DNA of 64,000 nt, from NCBI GenBank assembly GCA_963813315.1, contig CAWEYO010000011.1, positions 50,924 to 114,923 on the forward strand, given 5' to 3'. The DNA comes from CAWEYO01 sp963813315. GTDB lineage: Bacteria; Pseudomonadota; Alphaproteobacteria; Rhizobiales; Rhizobiaceae. The notes under the pieces are model-generated. The model was not told where the DNA came from. It searched no databases and saw nothing but the letters and a program-made list of their open reading frames with translations. Of the stretch, positions 34,223 to 42,988 are shown piece by piece. Made by a program: the position numbers and the translations under genes. Numbering within the stretch: position 1 is the first letter of the stretch; every line of letters starts with the position of its first letter.

Positions 34223-35549
34223 TCACGCTACTGGCCCGATCAGGTCCTTTAGTATCATATCAAAATTCCGATTAGTAAAGCCGTGCGCCTTGTCCAGCAG
34301 TAGGGGAACCGGACTCGACGGTTCTGCAGTTTTGAAGAAGGATTCTACTTCCGCCATGAGCTCCAATGCTTCGCCCCGCGAGTGCGCTTTGTAGCCATTT
34401 GCGGCATCGGATCCGATAGTTGGGGGTCCATCGTTATGAATCATAACGTTTTCCGTCAACGCCTTCATGAGCGGCATTGTGATCTGGAAATCGATACCCG
34501 ACCGGAACTTGATGACCGCGCGCGCGGCCGCCTCAGGGACAAGCGCTTCGATTGCCTGCACGAGCGGCTTGCCGACCAGTGATCGCGCCTGATGAACAAG
34601 GACCAATGCGGGGGACGACGGCTCGTGAGTGGCAAAATAGACCTCGATGGCCAGCAGGGCAGCGGCCGCTTCACCCTGGTTCGTGATCAGCCCTTTGGGA
34701 GCCGCCAGCGCCGGGCTGTCGGCAGCCGCGCCTGGCGGCGCTGTTTTGTCATCCTCGACGCCGGTGCCCGGAGGCTGGACCTCGGCCTCGCCTGCGCTGG
34801 CCAGTTCCGGACGCGCAGTTTGAAACAACTCGATCACTTTGCCCAGAAAGTCGGCCAGCTTATCGAAGCTCGGCACGTAGTCGTAACCTGCATTCGCAAT
34901 GAAGGAATTGCGGATCGACGAAAGTGCTGCCGCCGCGCTGGAGACAGCGTTGAACGACAGGTCCGAGGCTTCGCGGTTCTCAGTCGCGCTGAGCGCCCGG
35001 TGGATTTCGCTCACCTCGATCACAGGCTCTTCCGGCCGTTTGTGCGCGGCGCCGGTCGCAATGGCGAACTGGCGAAAATTGATCACGTCCGAGCGCCTGT
35101 CGCGAACCAGCGGCAGATGTTGCAGCGGCTGGATGATTTGCCACCAGTCATCAAGGCCGCTCAGCAGGTTCTGGCGAAGCGTGAAGTCGCCCTCTTGCGA
35201 TCGCGGATGAACGTCGCTCCAGAACCGGTCGACAAGGCCGGCTATAGCGACGACACAGTCCGAAAAACCGGCGAAGTCGCCTGCGAAACTCTGAAAGCGC
35301 GCTTCGATGCATAGCAGCCTGATGTCGCGAGTTCTCGCGCAGAAGGTCGGCGATCGCGGCAAGCTCTTCCTTGAGCTTGATCGCATTTCGCTCGACAGGC
35401 TCGTCGGTGCCCGCCTTGTAGTAGCGTTCGGGAATCCGGCTTGCGACCGGCAAGACGTAGTTGAGGTATTTCTCGTTGCCGAGTTCATCGAGGTCGGGGC
35501 CGCACGGCTCGTTTTCCGAAATCGGCTCAAGCAGCCAGTCGTAGCGCAT
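34223..35549 (-). pseudogene. tssA: type VI secretion protein TssA, frameshifted
   Basis: The N-terminal part, MRYDWLLEPISENEPCGPDL to AIADLLRENS, is in one frame from 35549. The remainder, from RDIRLLCIEARFQSF to DMILKDLIGPVA, is in the next frame. Together they make a normal ImpA-domain TssA of about 442 residues (WSDVHP and a C-terminal Pro-rich and helical end). The break lies near 35325-35337 and removing one base heals it. TssA starts sheath growth at the baseplate, so a true mutation would stop or weaken firing. The C-frame alone is open to 35599 but its first 90 codons do not resemble the family. Confidence 0.85.
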
Positions 35550-35596
35550 CCGGTCTCGCCACCCATGTTGCGACAGCCGCGCGAAAGCAGCGTCTT

Positions 35597-35614
35597 CATA
35601 AGTTATAACTTATG
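35597..35614. promoter_or_regulatory. 18-base perfect palindrome between divergent tssA and vgrG
   Basis: CATAAGTTATAACTTATG reads the same on both strands. It lies 48-65 bases before the tssA start and about 163 bases before the vgrG start, in the only divergent promoter region of the core locus. AT-rich perfect symmetry in a GC-rich genome suits an operator for a dimeric regulator. It could also contain the -10 region of the tssA promoter. The regulator is not identified. Confidence 0.55.
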
Positions 35615-35776
35615 CACGACTACATTGGATAGGCGTTCCGATGCAGCAAAGCCTGATCGAAATTCCCAACGACTCCAAAACCCCCAGGAACAACGGTAGA
35701 GTGGCGCAAGAAATCGGGATGCCGATCAGACAGCAGCCATCTTCACGACGCGACCGGGCGAGAGGAGCTTTCCTTA

Positions 35777-37573
35777 ATGTCGCCTTCTCTTCAGCAGAAA
35801 CACCGCTATGCGGAACTGGACACTCCGGCCGGGAAGGACGAGTTTGTTCTTGTCAGTTTTGAATGTGACGAAGGTTTAAGTCAGCTTTTCGAGTATCGCG
35901 TGGATGTATTGACCCGCAAGTCCAGTTTCAATTTCGACGATTTGATCGGCCTCAATTGCACGATCACCTACCATACGCTGGGCGACGAGAAGCGCTACTT
36001 CGACGGCATCCTGACGCAAACGCAGTGGCTCGGGAAGAAAATCGCCGACGACTATGCCTGCAGGTTCGTTCTGCGACCTTGGCTATGGCTGCTGTCCTTT
36101 CGCAGGAATTGTCTGATATTTCACGAGAAGACCGCACCACAGATCATCTCGGAAATATTCGGGGCACACGGCTTTGCGAAATTCACGAATAAGTTGCAGA
36201 GAAACTATCCAGTGCTTGAATATTGCGTTCAGTATCGCGAGTCCGACATGGCGTTTGTCTGCCGGTTGATGGAGGAGCATGGCATCAGTTACTATTTCGA
36301 GCACTCGCAAGGAGAACACAACCTCATCTTGAGCGATGAAACGATGTCCTACGAGACGATTTCCGGAGGCAGCCGTAGCTTCAATCCGGAGGGTCCCGAT
36401 CGCTTCAGCGAAAAGGAGACATTCGACGACTGGAGACTCCAGCGCCAGTTTACCACCGGCAAGGTGAAGCTCCACGACTATAACTTCAAGATGCCTTCGG
36501 CAGATATGAAAGCCGAGAAAACCGGCGATGCGCAGTTCGAAAACGGGCAGCTTGAGATCTATGACTATCCGGGCCGATACGCGGAGCGCAGCACCGGCGT
36601 CGAGTACGCGACCGCAAGACTGGACCGGGAGCGCGCATTTGACGGCCACTACGAGGCCACGGGCAATTGCGTCAGCTGTTTCCCCGGTGTTCTCGTCACG
36701 CTGGAGGGCCATCCGGACAGCGAGCAGAACGAAGAATACCTCGTCCTGAGATGCTTCCATTCATATGAGGACCAGCACTACCGGTCCACCGGCGCCGTGG
36801 CGGAAGGGGAGCGATACAAGGGCCGGTATGAGCTTGTTCGAAGCAACAGGCCGTACGTGCCTCCCATGGTCACTCCGCGGCCGTTTATTCGTGGACCGCA
36901 AACCGCCAAGGTCGTCGGCGACGGCGAGATCCACGTCGACAAGTTCGGCCGGATTCGCGTGCGTTTCCATTGGGACGCCAAGGAGGACCAATCCATGTGG
37001 TCGCGCGTGGCACAGGTCTGGTCCGGGCCGGCGTGGGGCGGCATGTACATCCCGCGGGTCGGCATGGAGGTTGTCGTGCAGTTTCTCGAGGGCGATCCAG
37101 ATCAGCCGCTCGTCATCGGCACCGTCTACAACAAGGACAACATGCCTCCCTTCACGCTGCCCGATGACAAGACCATCGCCGGCGTCAAATCAAATTCGAC
37201 GCCGGGCGGCGGCGGATACAATGAGCTCGTTTTTGACGACAGTGCGGGGAAGGAGCTGGTTCGCCTGCATGCGCAGAAAGACCTCCTTTCCGTCGTCGAA
37301 CTAAACGAAACGCGCAACGTCAAGAACAACCGAACGAGCGAAGTGGACAATAACGATACGCTGGAAGTCGGAAAGACGCTGAAGATCGATGCGGGAACAA
37401 AGATCGAGATGACAGTGGGGGCAAGCAAGATCACCATGACACCGGCCAACATCACGATTAAATCGCCCACCATCGAGGTCAAGGCGAAAAGCTACAAGAC
37501 GAGTGCGTTGACGTCGGAACACAGCGCGTCGGCCGTCATGGATATCAAGGGCGCCATTGTGAAAATCAATTAG
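35777..37573 (+). CDS. vgrG: type VI secretion spike protein VgrG (TssI)
   Basis: 598-residue VgrG. The gp27-like part runs to about 340 (FEYRVDVLTRKSSFNFDDLIG, LMEEHGISYYFEHS), the gp5-like OB fold contains KFGRIRVRFHWD and SRVAQVWSGPAWGGMYIPR, and the C-terminal needle has repeated short strands ending DIKGAIVKIN. No extra catalytic domain follows, so it is a structural spike that relies on PAAR and other cargo. An AGAGGAGC ribosome-binding site precedes the ATG. It starts the plus-strand block with the DUF6931 gene and tagH. Confidence 0.96.
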   Translation: MSPSLQQKHRYAELDTPAGKDEFVLVSFECDEGLSQLFEYRVDVLTRKSSFNFDDLIGLNCTITYHTLGDEKRYFDGILTQTQWLGKKIADDYACRFVLRPWLWLLSFRRNCLIFHEKTAPQIISEIFGAHGFAKFTNKLQRNYPVLEYCVQYRESDMAFVCRLMEEHGISYYFEHSQGEHNLILSDETMSYETISGGSRSFNPEGPDRFSEKETFDDWRLQRQFTTGKVKLHDYNFKMPSADMKAEKTGDAQFENGQLEIYDYPGRYAERSTGVEYATARLDRERAFDGHYEATGNCVSCFPGVLVTLEGHPDSEQNEEYLVLRCFHSYEDQHYRSTGAVAEGERYKGRYELVRSNRPYVPPMVTPRPFIRGPQTAKVVGDGEIHVDKFGRIRVRFHWDAKEDQSMWSRVAQVWSGPAWGGMYIPRVGMEVVVQFLEGDPDQPLVIGTVYNKDNMPPFTLPDDKTIAGVKSNSTPGGGGYNELVFDDSAGKELVRLHAQKDLLSVVELNETRNVKNNRTSEVDNNDTLEVGKTLKIDAGTKIEMTVGASKITMTPANITIKSPTIEVKAKSYKTSALTSEHSASAVMDIKGAIVKIN

Positions 37574-37723
37574 GACAGGGTGGTGTGTTTCGCATCCCGT
37601 TTTTCGTGTCCCGAGGATCCATGCCGTGACCCTACACCGGGCGCTGCTTCGAAATTGGTCTTTTGCATTAGTATCGGTATCGGCATCAGGTCAGCGACAG
37701 GATCGGGGTAGGCCGCAGCACCC

Positions 37724-38275
37724 ATGTCGGAGAGGCTCCGTTTCACAACCGCCCGAGAGCTGTTTGACGCGTTCCCCACGGTCACCGAAGACATGGCGGC
37801 GGCCCCGTCGGATCGCCCGACGCTGGACTTCCTCAGCGGGCTTGTGGCCGGCCCCACCCCCGAAGACGGCATCACCTTCTGCGCCTATTTGCTGCCAAAG
37901 CGCGAAGCCGTGTGGTGGGGGCGCCAATGCCTCGACCGCATCCCCGATATGCTGGACGCGGAAGATCACGAAATGCTGGCGCTGGCGGAAAATTGGGTTC
38001 GTTACCCGGACGAAGGTCAGCGCAACGCCGCACTCGATGCCGGCATGGCGTCGCGGATGAAGACGCCCGGCGTTTGGATCGCTCTCGCGGCGGGCTGGAG
38101 CGGCGGCAGCATGCTCGACCCTGACGCCATCCCCGTGCCGCCGCCGCCATATCTGACGGCCAAGGCCGTCAATGCCGGCATCCTGAGCGCGCTGGCTCGC
38201 GTTGGGCGGCAAGCCCGCGGCGCGACGCTCAGGACTTTCGTGGGGCTGGGCGTGCAGCTCGCAACCCGGCCCTGA
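37724..38275 (+). CDS. DUF6931-like protein of the type VI locus
   Basis: 183 residues, soluble and helical. Starts RFTTARELFDAFPTVTEDM, with TFCAYLLPKREAVWWGRQCL, LALAENWVRYPDEGQRNAAL and VWIALAAGWSGGSM, a pattern I associate with DUF6931 proteins found beside type VI genes. No signal peptide or transmembrane helix, no catalytic motif seen. Position between vgrG and tagH suggests a spike-loading or assembly helper, but this is inference from neighbours only. Confidence 0.65.
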   Translation: MSERLRFTTARELFDAFPTVTEDMAAAPSDRPTLDFLSGLVAGPTPEDGITFCAYLLPKREAVWWGRQCLDRIPDMLDAEDHEMLALAENWVRYPDEGQRNAALDAGMASRMKTPGVWIALAAGWSGGSMLDPDAIPVPPPPYLTAKAVNAGILSALARVGRQARGATLRTFVGLGVQLATRP

Positions 38276-38281
38276 TTGCGC

Positions 38282-38447
38282 CTAGTGTGGTGGATTTGGA
38301 GTTCCTGTCATTTCCATGGCATCCACGTTCAGGAACTTCAAATCCGTAAACCACACGAGATTCAACAAGTTGCTAGTGTGGCTTTGAATCCGAAATTCGA
38401 TCCGAGCCTCGCTCCAACGCGATACGAATTTCGGATTCGCCACACTG
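38282..38447. repeat. CTAG-type double-hairpin element between DUF6931 gene and tagH
   Basis: 166 bases, the same length and plan as 31303-31468. First hairpin (38282-38356): GTGTGG pairs with CCACAC, and GGATTTGGAGTTCCTG pairs with CAGGAACTTCAAATCC with one G-T pair. Second (38373-38447): GTGTGGC pairs with GCCACAC, and GAATCCGAAATTCG pairs with CGAATTTCGGATTC, with TTT bulged on the left. The arms differ from the other copy yet stay paired. The rest of the 276-base gap has no gene. Confidence 0.9.
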
Positions 38448-38551
38448 GCGCGCATTGCTTGCAATGCATCCGGGCGGACAGCTAAAATGCGGCTACCGCA
38501 TCGTGCTTTCCGAAAGGAACCGGGCGGCTGGCCAGAGGTTGACGTGACGCG

Positions 38552-39928
38552 ATGACCATCAGCCTGACGATCGACAATTGCGATGTACTGCCTGACGGTG
38601 GACCGCTTAACTACCGCGCCGAGGGCCGTAGCTTCGAAATTGGCCGCGAGCATCGCGACTGGACCTTGCCGGATCCGAACATGTTCATATCCGGCCGGCA
38701 TTGCGAGGTCCGCTACGAAAATGGCGCCTACTGGCTGCATGATTTTTCGCGCAATGGCACCTTCGTCAACGGATCGCAGCAGCGCATGAAGAGTCCATGC
38801 CTCCTCAATGATGGAGACCGTATCCAGATTGGCCACTATCGCATCGCGGTTTCGATTGAAGCGGTGCGGGAGCCGGAGACGGGGGATGCAGCGGCCTTTC
38901 AGCCGGCCTCCCGCAATTTGAACGACATTTGGGATACCGGTGCGCCCTCACCCCCGCCGATCAGCCGCCGCGAACTGATGCCTGCCCAGGCGAAGGGCCG
39001 GCGGAGCGCTGATTTCGCCGAACAGTTTCTCGAACTGCCTCCCGTGAAGCCGGCCTACGATCCCGACAGCGTCCGTGCGCCCGATCACCGGCAACCAACA
39101 CCAAAGGCGGACCCGTTTGCAGTGCCTCAATCGGAAGGGGAATCGCCCTTCGGGGCGGCAGGCCTGCGTCCCGGCCGCTCGGCCCCTCCCTCCCCTCACG
39201 CTGCGCCTCCGCTTTCGCCCGGCAACTCTCCCTTCGGCTTCGAAAGCGAACCGTTCGTTGCTCCGTCACGGCAAGGGGCGGCCGATTCCCCTCGCGTGCA
39301 ACCCGCGCAGAGCGCACCCTTCGCGCCAGCGGCAGGCCCCGGACCTCAGCCGTCCGCTGGCGCCGAGGCAATTCTGCGCGCCATCGCAACTGGCGCCGGG
39401 GTTTCGCCGGATATTTTCCTTGAGCGCCAACCATCGGATGTAGCGGCAGAGATCGGCGTCGTGCTGCGTCTGGTCGTCGAAGAGCTGGCTTTGCTTCTCA
39501 AGGCTCGTGCCGCCGCAAAGGTGCTGGCCAAAAGCGGCAACCGCACAATGATCAGCGCGGTCGACAACAATCCGCTGAAGTTTGTACCGCGCGCCGAGGA
39601 AGTGCTCGAAATCATGTTCGCAAAACGGCGCGCGGGATATCTGGACGCCAGGCACAGCATTGAAGAAGCGTTCCGCGATTTGAAAACGCACGAATTCGCG
39701 ACCTATGCCGCCATGCAGAAGGCGCTGTCGCGGCTTCTGGAGGACCTGTCGCCCGAAGCAATCGAAAAGAAGGTCTCCTCATCGGCATTCGCTTCCAGGA
39801 AAGGCCGTTCGTGGGACACCTTCGTGGCGACATGGGAGGCCAAGGAGAAGCCGCACGAAAATGGAATGCTGGACGTCTTTTTGGCCTATTTCAGCGATGC
39901 CTATGCCAAGGCCTCCAAGCCCAAATAG
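38552..39928 (+). CDS. tagH: type VI secretion FHA-domain protein TagH (Fha)
   Basis: 458 residues. The N-terminal FHA domain (about 1-110) has EIGREHRDWTLPDPN, ISGRHCEVRYENG and FSRNGTFVNGS, which bind phosphothreonine. A Pro-rich linker follows, then the C-terminal TagH domain (about 265-450) with ILRAIATGAG, NPLKFVPRAEEVLEIMF and YAAMQKALSRLLEDLSP. It is the likely target of PpkA, PppA and TagF, all encoded here. It is the last gene of the vgrG block. Motifs and length are normal. Confidence 0.94.
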   Translation: MTISLTIDNCDVLPDGGPLNYRAEGRSFEIGREHRDWTLPDPNMFISGRHCEVRYENGAYWLHDFSRNGTFVNGSQQRMKSPCLLNDGDRIQIGHYRIAVSIEAVREPETGDAAAFQPASRNLNDIWDTGAPSPPPISRRELMPAQAKGRRSADFAEQFLELPPVKPAYDPDSVRAPDHRQPTPKADPFAVPQSEGESPFGAAGLRPGRSAPPSPHAAPPLSPGNSPFGFESEPFVAPSRQGAADSPRVQPAQSAPFAPAAGPGPQPSAGAEAILRAIATGAGVSPDIFLERQPSDVAAEIGVVLRLVVEELALLLKARAAAKVLAKSGNRTMISAVDNNPLKFVPRAEEVLEIMFAKRRAGYLDARHSIEEAFRDLKTHEFATYAAMQKALSRLLEDLSPEAIEKKVSSSAFASRKGRSWDTFVATWEAKEKPHENGMLDVFLAYFSDAYAKASKPK

Positions 39929-39946
39929 GCCGAGGCGAGATGCCGG

Positions 39947-40348
39947 CTATTTTTGGTACCGATATTTCGGCGACCAGCCGTATTTCTCCCGAAACTCTTC
40001 CGTCAGTTCTCCAAGGCGCCGGGGGCCGGCAACGAGGCTGATCAGATCCTCCTGTTCGTTGGCGGTCCAGGCATCCATCTCCTGCAATAGATGCGCGGTC
40101 GCGGGCGCGTTGCCCGAAGCGAGGATGCGTGACGCCCCAAGCCAGCCCAAGGGAGGCGACGCATGCATCTGCACTGTCTTCTCCGCCCTGATCGCCTCGG
40201 CCGCCGCATCGAGCAGGGAAGGATCTTCGATGGCGCGGCGAGCCAGTTCGTCGATCGCGAAGGCCTTGGCGAGAGCCTTGCCGGGGTAGAGTGCCCTACG
40301 CACCAGCTCCGCGTTGCCCAGTCCCGTCAGGTCAGGTTCCACCGGCAT
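39947..40348 (-). CDS. small protein downstream of the PAAR-zincin effector; putative immunity protein
   Basis: 133 residues, cytosolic, Ala/Leu-rich and helical, with no signal peptide. It has LGNAELVRRALYPGKALAKA, EDPSLLDAAAEAIRAEKT and a C-terminal KYGWSPKYRYQK. No family recognised. Its ATG overlaps the stop of the effector gene (TAATG) and a GGGGAA ribosome-binding site lies inside the effector end. Effector genes followed at once by a small uncharacterised gene are usually effector-immunity pairs, so immunity is the leading guess. The toxin would need to be active in the cytosol for this to fit. Confidence 0.6.
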   Translation of the reverse strand: MPVEPDLTGLGNAELVRRALYPGKALAKAFAIDELARRAIEDPSLLDAAAEAIRAEKTVQMHASPPLGWLGASRILASGNAPATAHLLQEMDAWTANEQEDLISLVAGPRRLGELTEEFREKYGWSPKYRYQK

Positions 40349-41613
40349 TATTCCCCTGGTATTTGTTCAAAAATCTTCATCCGCTCTTCCTCCATGTTTA
40401 CCTTGAGCTCATCAGCCACGTCGTGGTGCCCCATCTCGTCCATCAAGTCGATTTCCTTTGCGTAGGCCGATTGTTCGCGGGCCCATCTGGTATCGGGATC
40501 GAGCATGCCGCGCATTCCGCTCCATCCATCCGCCTTGTCATCCAGAAAGTGCTGATACTCATGCAGCCACGCGCTGTAGCTGGCGTTCGGGTCGAGGAGA
40601 ACCTGTCCCGGCTGGCCTGGCCTCAAGCCCGGCGAATAGGCAAGCGCTCCCGGCCTGTCCTTGACCTCGACGCCCGCCTCCTCCATCGCCTTGCGCATGT
40701 TTGCGATTTCTTCCGGATGGCTTTTGCTGGCCGGACCGAGCACGCGCCGCGCCGGGTCGCCTTCTGCGAGGTAAGCCATCTTTCTCGGCAGTTGACCGGC
40801 AGCCTTGGCGGTAGCCTTGCGCGAAAAACCCTTGACCGCTCCGGCGACCTTGGCAAGGCCCTTGAACGCCAGTTTGAACGCCCCGCCGATCGCCATGGCC
40901 GACAGCGACGGCATCGGTATGCCGCCGATGACGACATTTGGACTTCCGGTGATCGTCGTGCCTATCATGGGCCCGAGCGGCGGGTCGCTTGGGCGAGGCG
41001 TGGAGAAAACGCAGTGCTTTGTGATGTCCACTCCAAGACGCGCCGCGCGGCTGCCCTCGATCCATACGCTCGATGATCCGAGGAATATCTCGTAGAGCGG
41101 GAAATATCCTCCGCACCATATTCCCAGCCCAAGGTCGCCGCAGCGGGCGGCAGGCAGGCCGTTGATCATCACAGTGGAAGCCCCCGAGAGGAGCGGGATG
41201 TAGATCACGGGACCAATGCTCGGCAGCGGCACCGGGGGTGCTGGCGGAATGAGATTTGGCGGATGCGCGTGAGCGTGTGGCAGGCCCACCGCCTTGTCGG
41301 TGATGCGAACAGCGGGAAACGCAGGAAACGGAATAGCCGACAGCGGCGCGGAGATTGCCTGCTCGATAGCGGAAAGCGCGCCCATGGCGGCGCCTGCCGT
41401 TGCCAGTGCGCCTTCAGCCTTGGCAACCTTTGCCACCGCATCCTTTGCGGCGGATATATGCGCTTCGGCGGCCGTGGACGCAGCCTGCCCATCGCTTTTC
41501 CAGACATCGCCCGGCCCGTCCTTCATTGCCTCGCGGCTCCGTTGCACGGAGGAAGCATTCTGGATGCCCTTGGCGATCACCCGGCCGATGGCTGTGCTAT
41601 TCGGCGGTTGCAT
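40348..41613 (-). CDS. PAAR-like protein with C-terminal zincin metallopeptidase toxin domain
   Basis: 421 residues. The helical Ala-rich N-terminus (about 1-95) may be a chaperone-binding or transmembrane-type segment. The PAAR-like (DUF4150-like) fold runs from about 140 to 240 (VMINGLPAARCGDLG, SSVWIEGSRAARLGVD, PNVVIGGIPMPS), and a linker follows at 245-290. The C-terminal domain carries LHEYQHFLDD, giving HEXXH at 351-355, and RAREQSAY-like text with Glu380 as a possible third zinc ligand. The last part resembles zincin toxin domains of polymorphic toxins. It would cap the VgrG spike and deliver a protease. A TPR gene overlaps it upstream by 17 bases and a small gene follows. Confidence 0.82.
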   Translation of the reverse strand: MQPPNSTAIGRVIAKGIQNASSVQRSREAMKDGPGDVWKSDGQAASTAAEAHISAAKDAVAKVAKAEGALATAGAAMGALSAIEQAISAPLSAIPFPAFPAVRITDKAVGLPHAHAHPPNLIPPAPPVPLPSIGPVIYIPLLSGASTVMINGLPAARCGDLGLGIWCGGYFPLYEIFLGSSSVWIEGSRAARLGVDITKHCVFSTPRPSDPPLGPMIGTTITGSPNVVIGGIPMPSLSAMAIGGAFKLAFKGLAKVAGAVKGFSRKATAKAAGQLPRKMAYLAEGDPARRVLGPASKSHPEEIANMRKAMEEAGVEVKDRPGALAYSPGLRPGQPGQVLLDPNASYSAWLHEYQHFLDDKADGWSGMRGMLDPDTRWAREQSAYAKEIDLMDEMGHHDVADELKVNMEEERMKIFEQIPGE

Positions 41614-42790
41614 CGGCGGTCCGCCCCAGGCGTTCCAGTTTGGCGCGGATGTCGGCGCACCCCGCTTCTCTCACATCCTCCAGATCGGGATTGGTTATGC
41701 CTTCGTAGACCCTGAGCGCGTATCGCCATGTTCGGGCCGCGTCCTCCTTGCGCCCGAGTTCGTGGTGGATCAAAGCGAGGTTGTCACAGGTGAAGGCCTC
41801 CCCCGGCAGGTTGCCTTGCGCCTTGAAGAAGCGGTTCGCCACCTCCAGTGCGGCAAAGGCCTGATCGAACTGCTGCATCCTGTGCAAGGCAATGCCGAGG
41901 TTCAGGTAAACCAGGGGCGCGATCTCGTTCAACCTGTGTTCCGCTGCCAATTCGCAAGCCGAGAGCAGCACCGCGGCAGCCTCGTCGGCGCGGCCATCGG
42001 CAAGGAGCGTACTGCCGAGATTGTAGTGGTCGACGACCTGCTCGGCCGGACTTTTCGTCTCTTTCGTGTCCTCGATCCTCGCGCGCTGCAACGCTTCGGC
42101 GCGCGAATAGTCCCTGTTCGCGAAAGCCAAAGGGGCTGCGAACGGATTGGCGCGTGGTGGCTTGCCTGGCGAGGAAAGCTCCGCAAGAGCGTCCTTCGTC
42201 TCCTGGCGGTGGGACATTTGTCCAGGCGGCAGCCAGAAAGTCTGGTATGTCACGTTCCGGCTGGTTTCACTCAGGCCTGCCAGAAGCGGTGCCGCACGGT
42301 CATCCAGCACGATGAACTTCAGCCATGGACTGCGCACGTGCATCGCCAGGTACTCGATGGACCGGGCAAAGGATGCGGCGTCCTCCACTTGCTCAGGGTC
42401 GATCACGAAGGCGAGGCTCCCGATATTGTCGGGAAGGCGCTCAGTCAGATGCTCGGCGAAAAGCAGGAATCGCTGAGGCGATCCGCCTTCCGGCTGCTGG
42501 CTGTCGTCAAGGTCGATCCCCGCTTCGGACACAGGCTCCGCGAGCTCGTCGAGTTGCCGCTTGAGCGCAGTCTCCAGCTCGGTGAACCATGAGAAGGGAT
42601 CGACAAAAGTTTCATAGTGGCCGATCAGGACGTGCGGAAAGTCGGTTTTCTCGTCCAGACGCGCGAGCAACCGCAGGAAAAGGTTCCGCATTTCGGGATC
42701 GATACGGACGACACGAACGACCGATCTGGACAGAGCGAGGAAATTCTCCAGGTCAAGCAACTGCTCACCGACAAAGTCAGTAAAAGGCAT
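41597..42790 (-). CDS. TPR-containing protein; candidate effector adaptor
   Basis: 397 residues. The N-terminal half (about 1-190) starts FTDFVGEQLLDLENFLAL and has LRLLARLDEKTDFPHVLIGH and RFLLFAEHLTERLPD; it matches no family I recognise. The C-terminal half (about 230-385) has tetratricopeptide repeats such as VVDHYNLGSTLLADGRADEA and APLVYLNLGIALHRMQQFDQ. No signal peptide. The gene overlaps the PAAR effector gene by 17 bases and leads its operon, the place where type VI adaptor chaperones (DUF4123, DUF2169, DUF1795) are usually found, but it belongs to none of these. Adaptor function is inference. Confidence 0.7.
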   Translation of the reverse strand: MPFTDFVGEQLLDLENFLALSRSVVRVVRIDPEMRNLFLRLLARLDEKTDFPHVLIGHYETFVDPFSWFTELETALKRQLDELAEPVSEAGIDLDDSQQPEGGSPQRFLLFAEHLTERLPDNIGSLAFVIDPEQVEDAASFARSIEYLAMHVRSPWLKFIVLDDRAAPLLAGLSETSRNVTYQTFWLPPGQMSHRQETKDALAELSSPGKPPRANPFAAPLAFANRDYSRAEALQRARIEDTKETKSPAEQVVDHYNLGSTLLADGRADEAAAVLLSACELAAEHRLNEIAPLVYLNLGIALHRMQQFDQAFAALEVANRFFKAQGNLPGEAFTCDNLALIHHELGRKEDAARTWRYALRVYEGITNPDLEDVREAGCADIRAKLERLGRTADATAE

Positions 42791-42988
42791 AGCCGACGAT
42801 CATCCACGATGACGTTGTTCGCCCGGAGACACCTTATCCCGCGATCACCCTCGGAATCTACACGGCATTCACCAGCGTGGCATCATAAGGCGCTTCGTCT
42901 GGCTCATCCGACATGCTGCGAAAGGCGGTGACGCGCGGACGCGACTGCGTGCTATCCTCCGTCCTCCGCGTCACCGGAGGAAAGAACC

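Noticed and set aside
35777..37573. Effector domain on the C-terminus of VgrG
   Set aside because: The C-terminal part is only short beta-strand repeats of the needle; no catalytic motif or added fold is seen.
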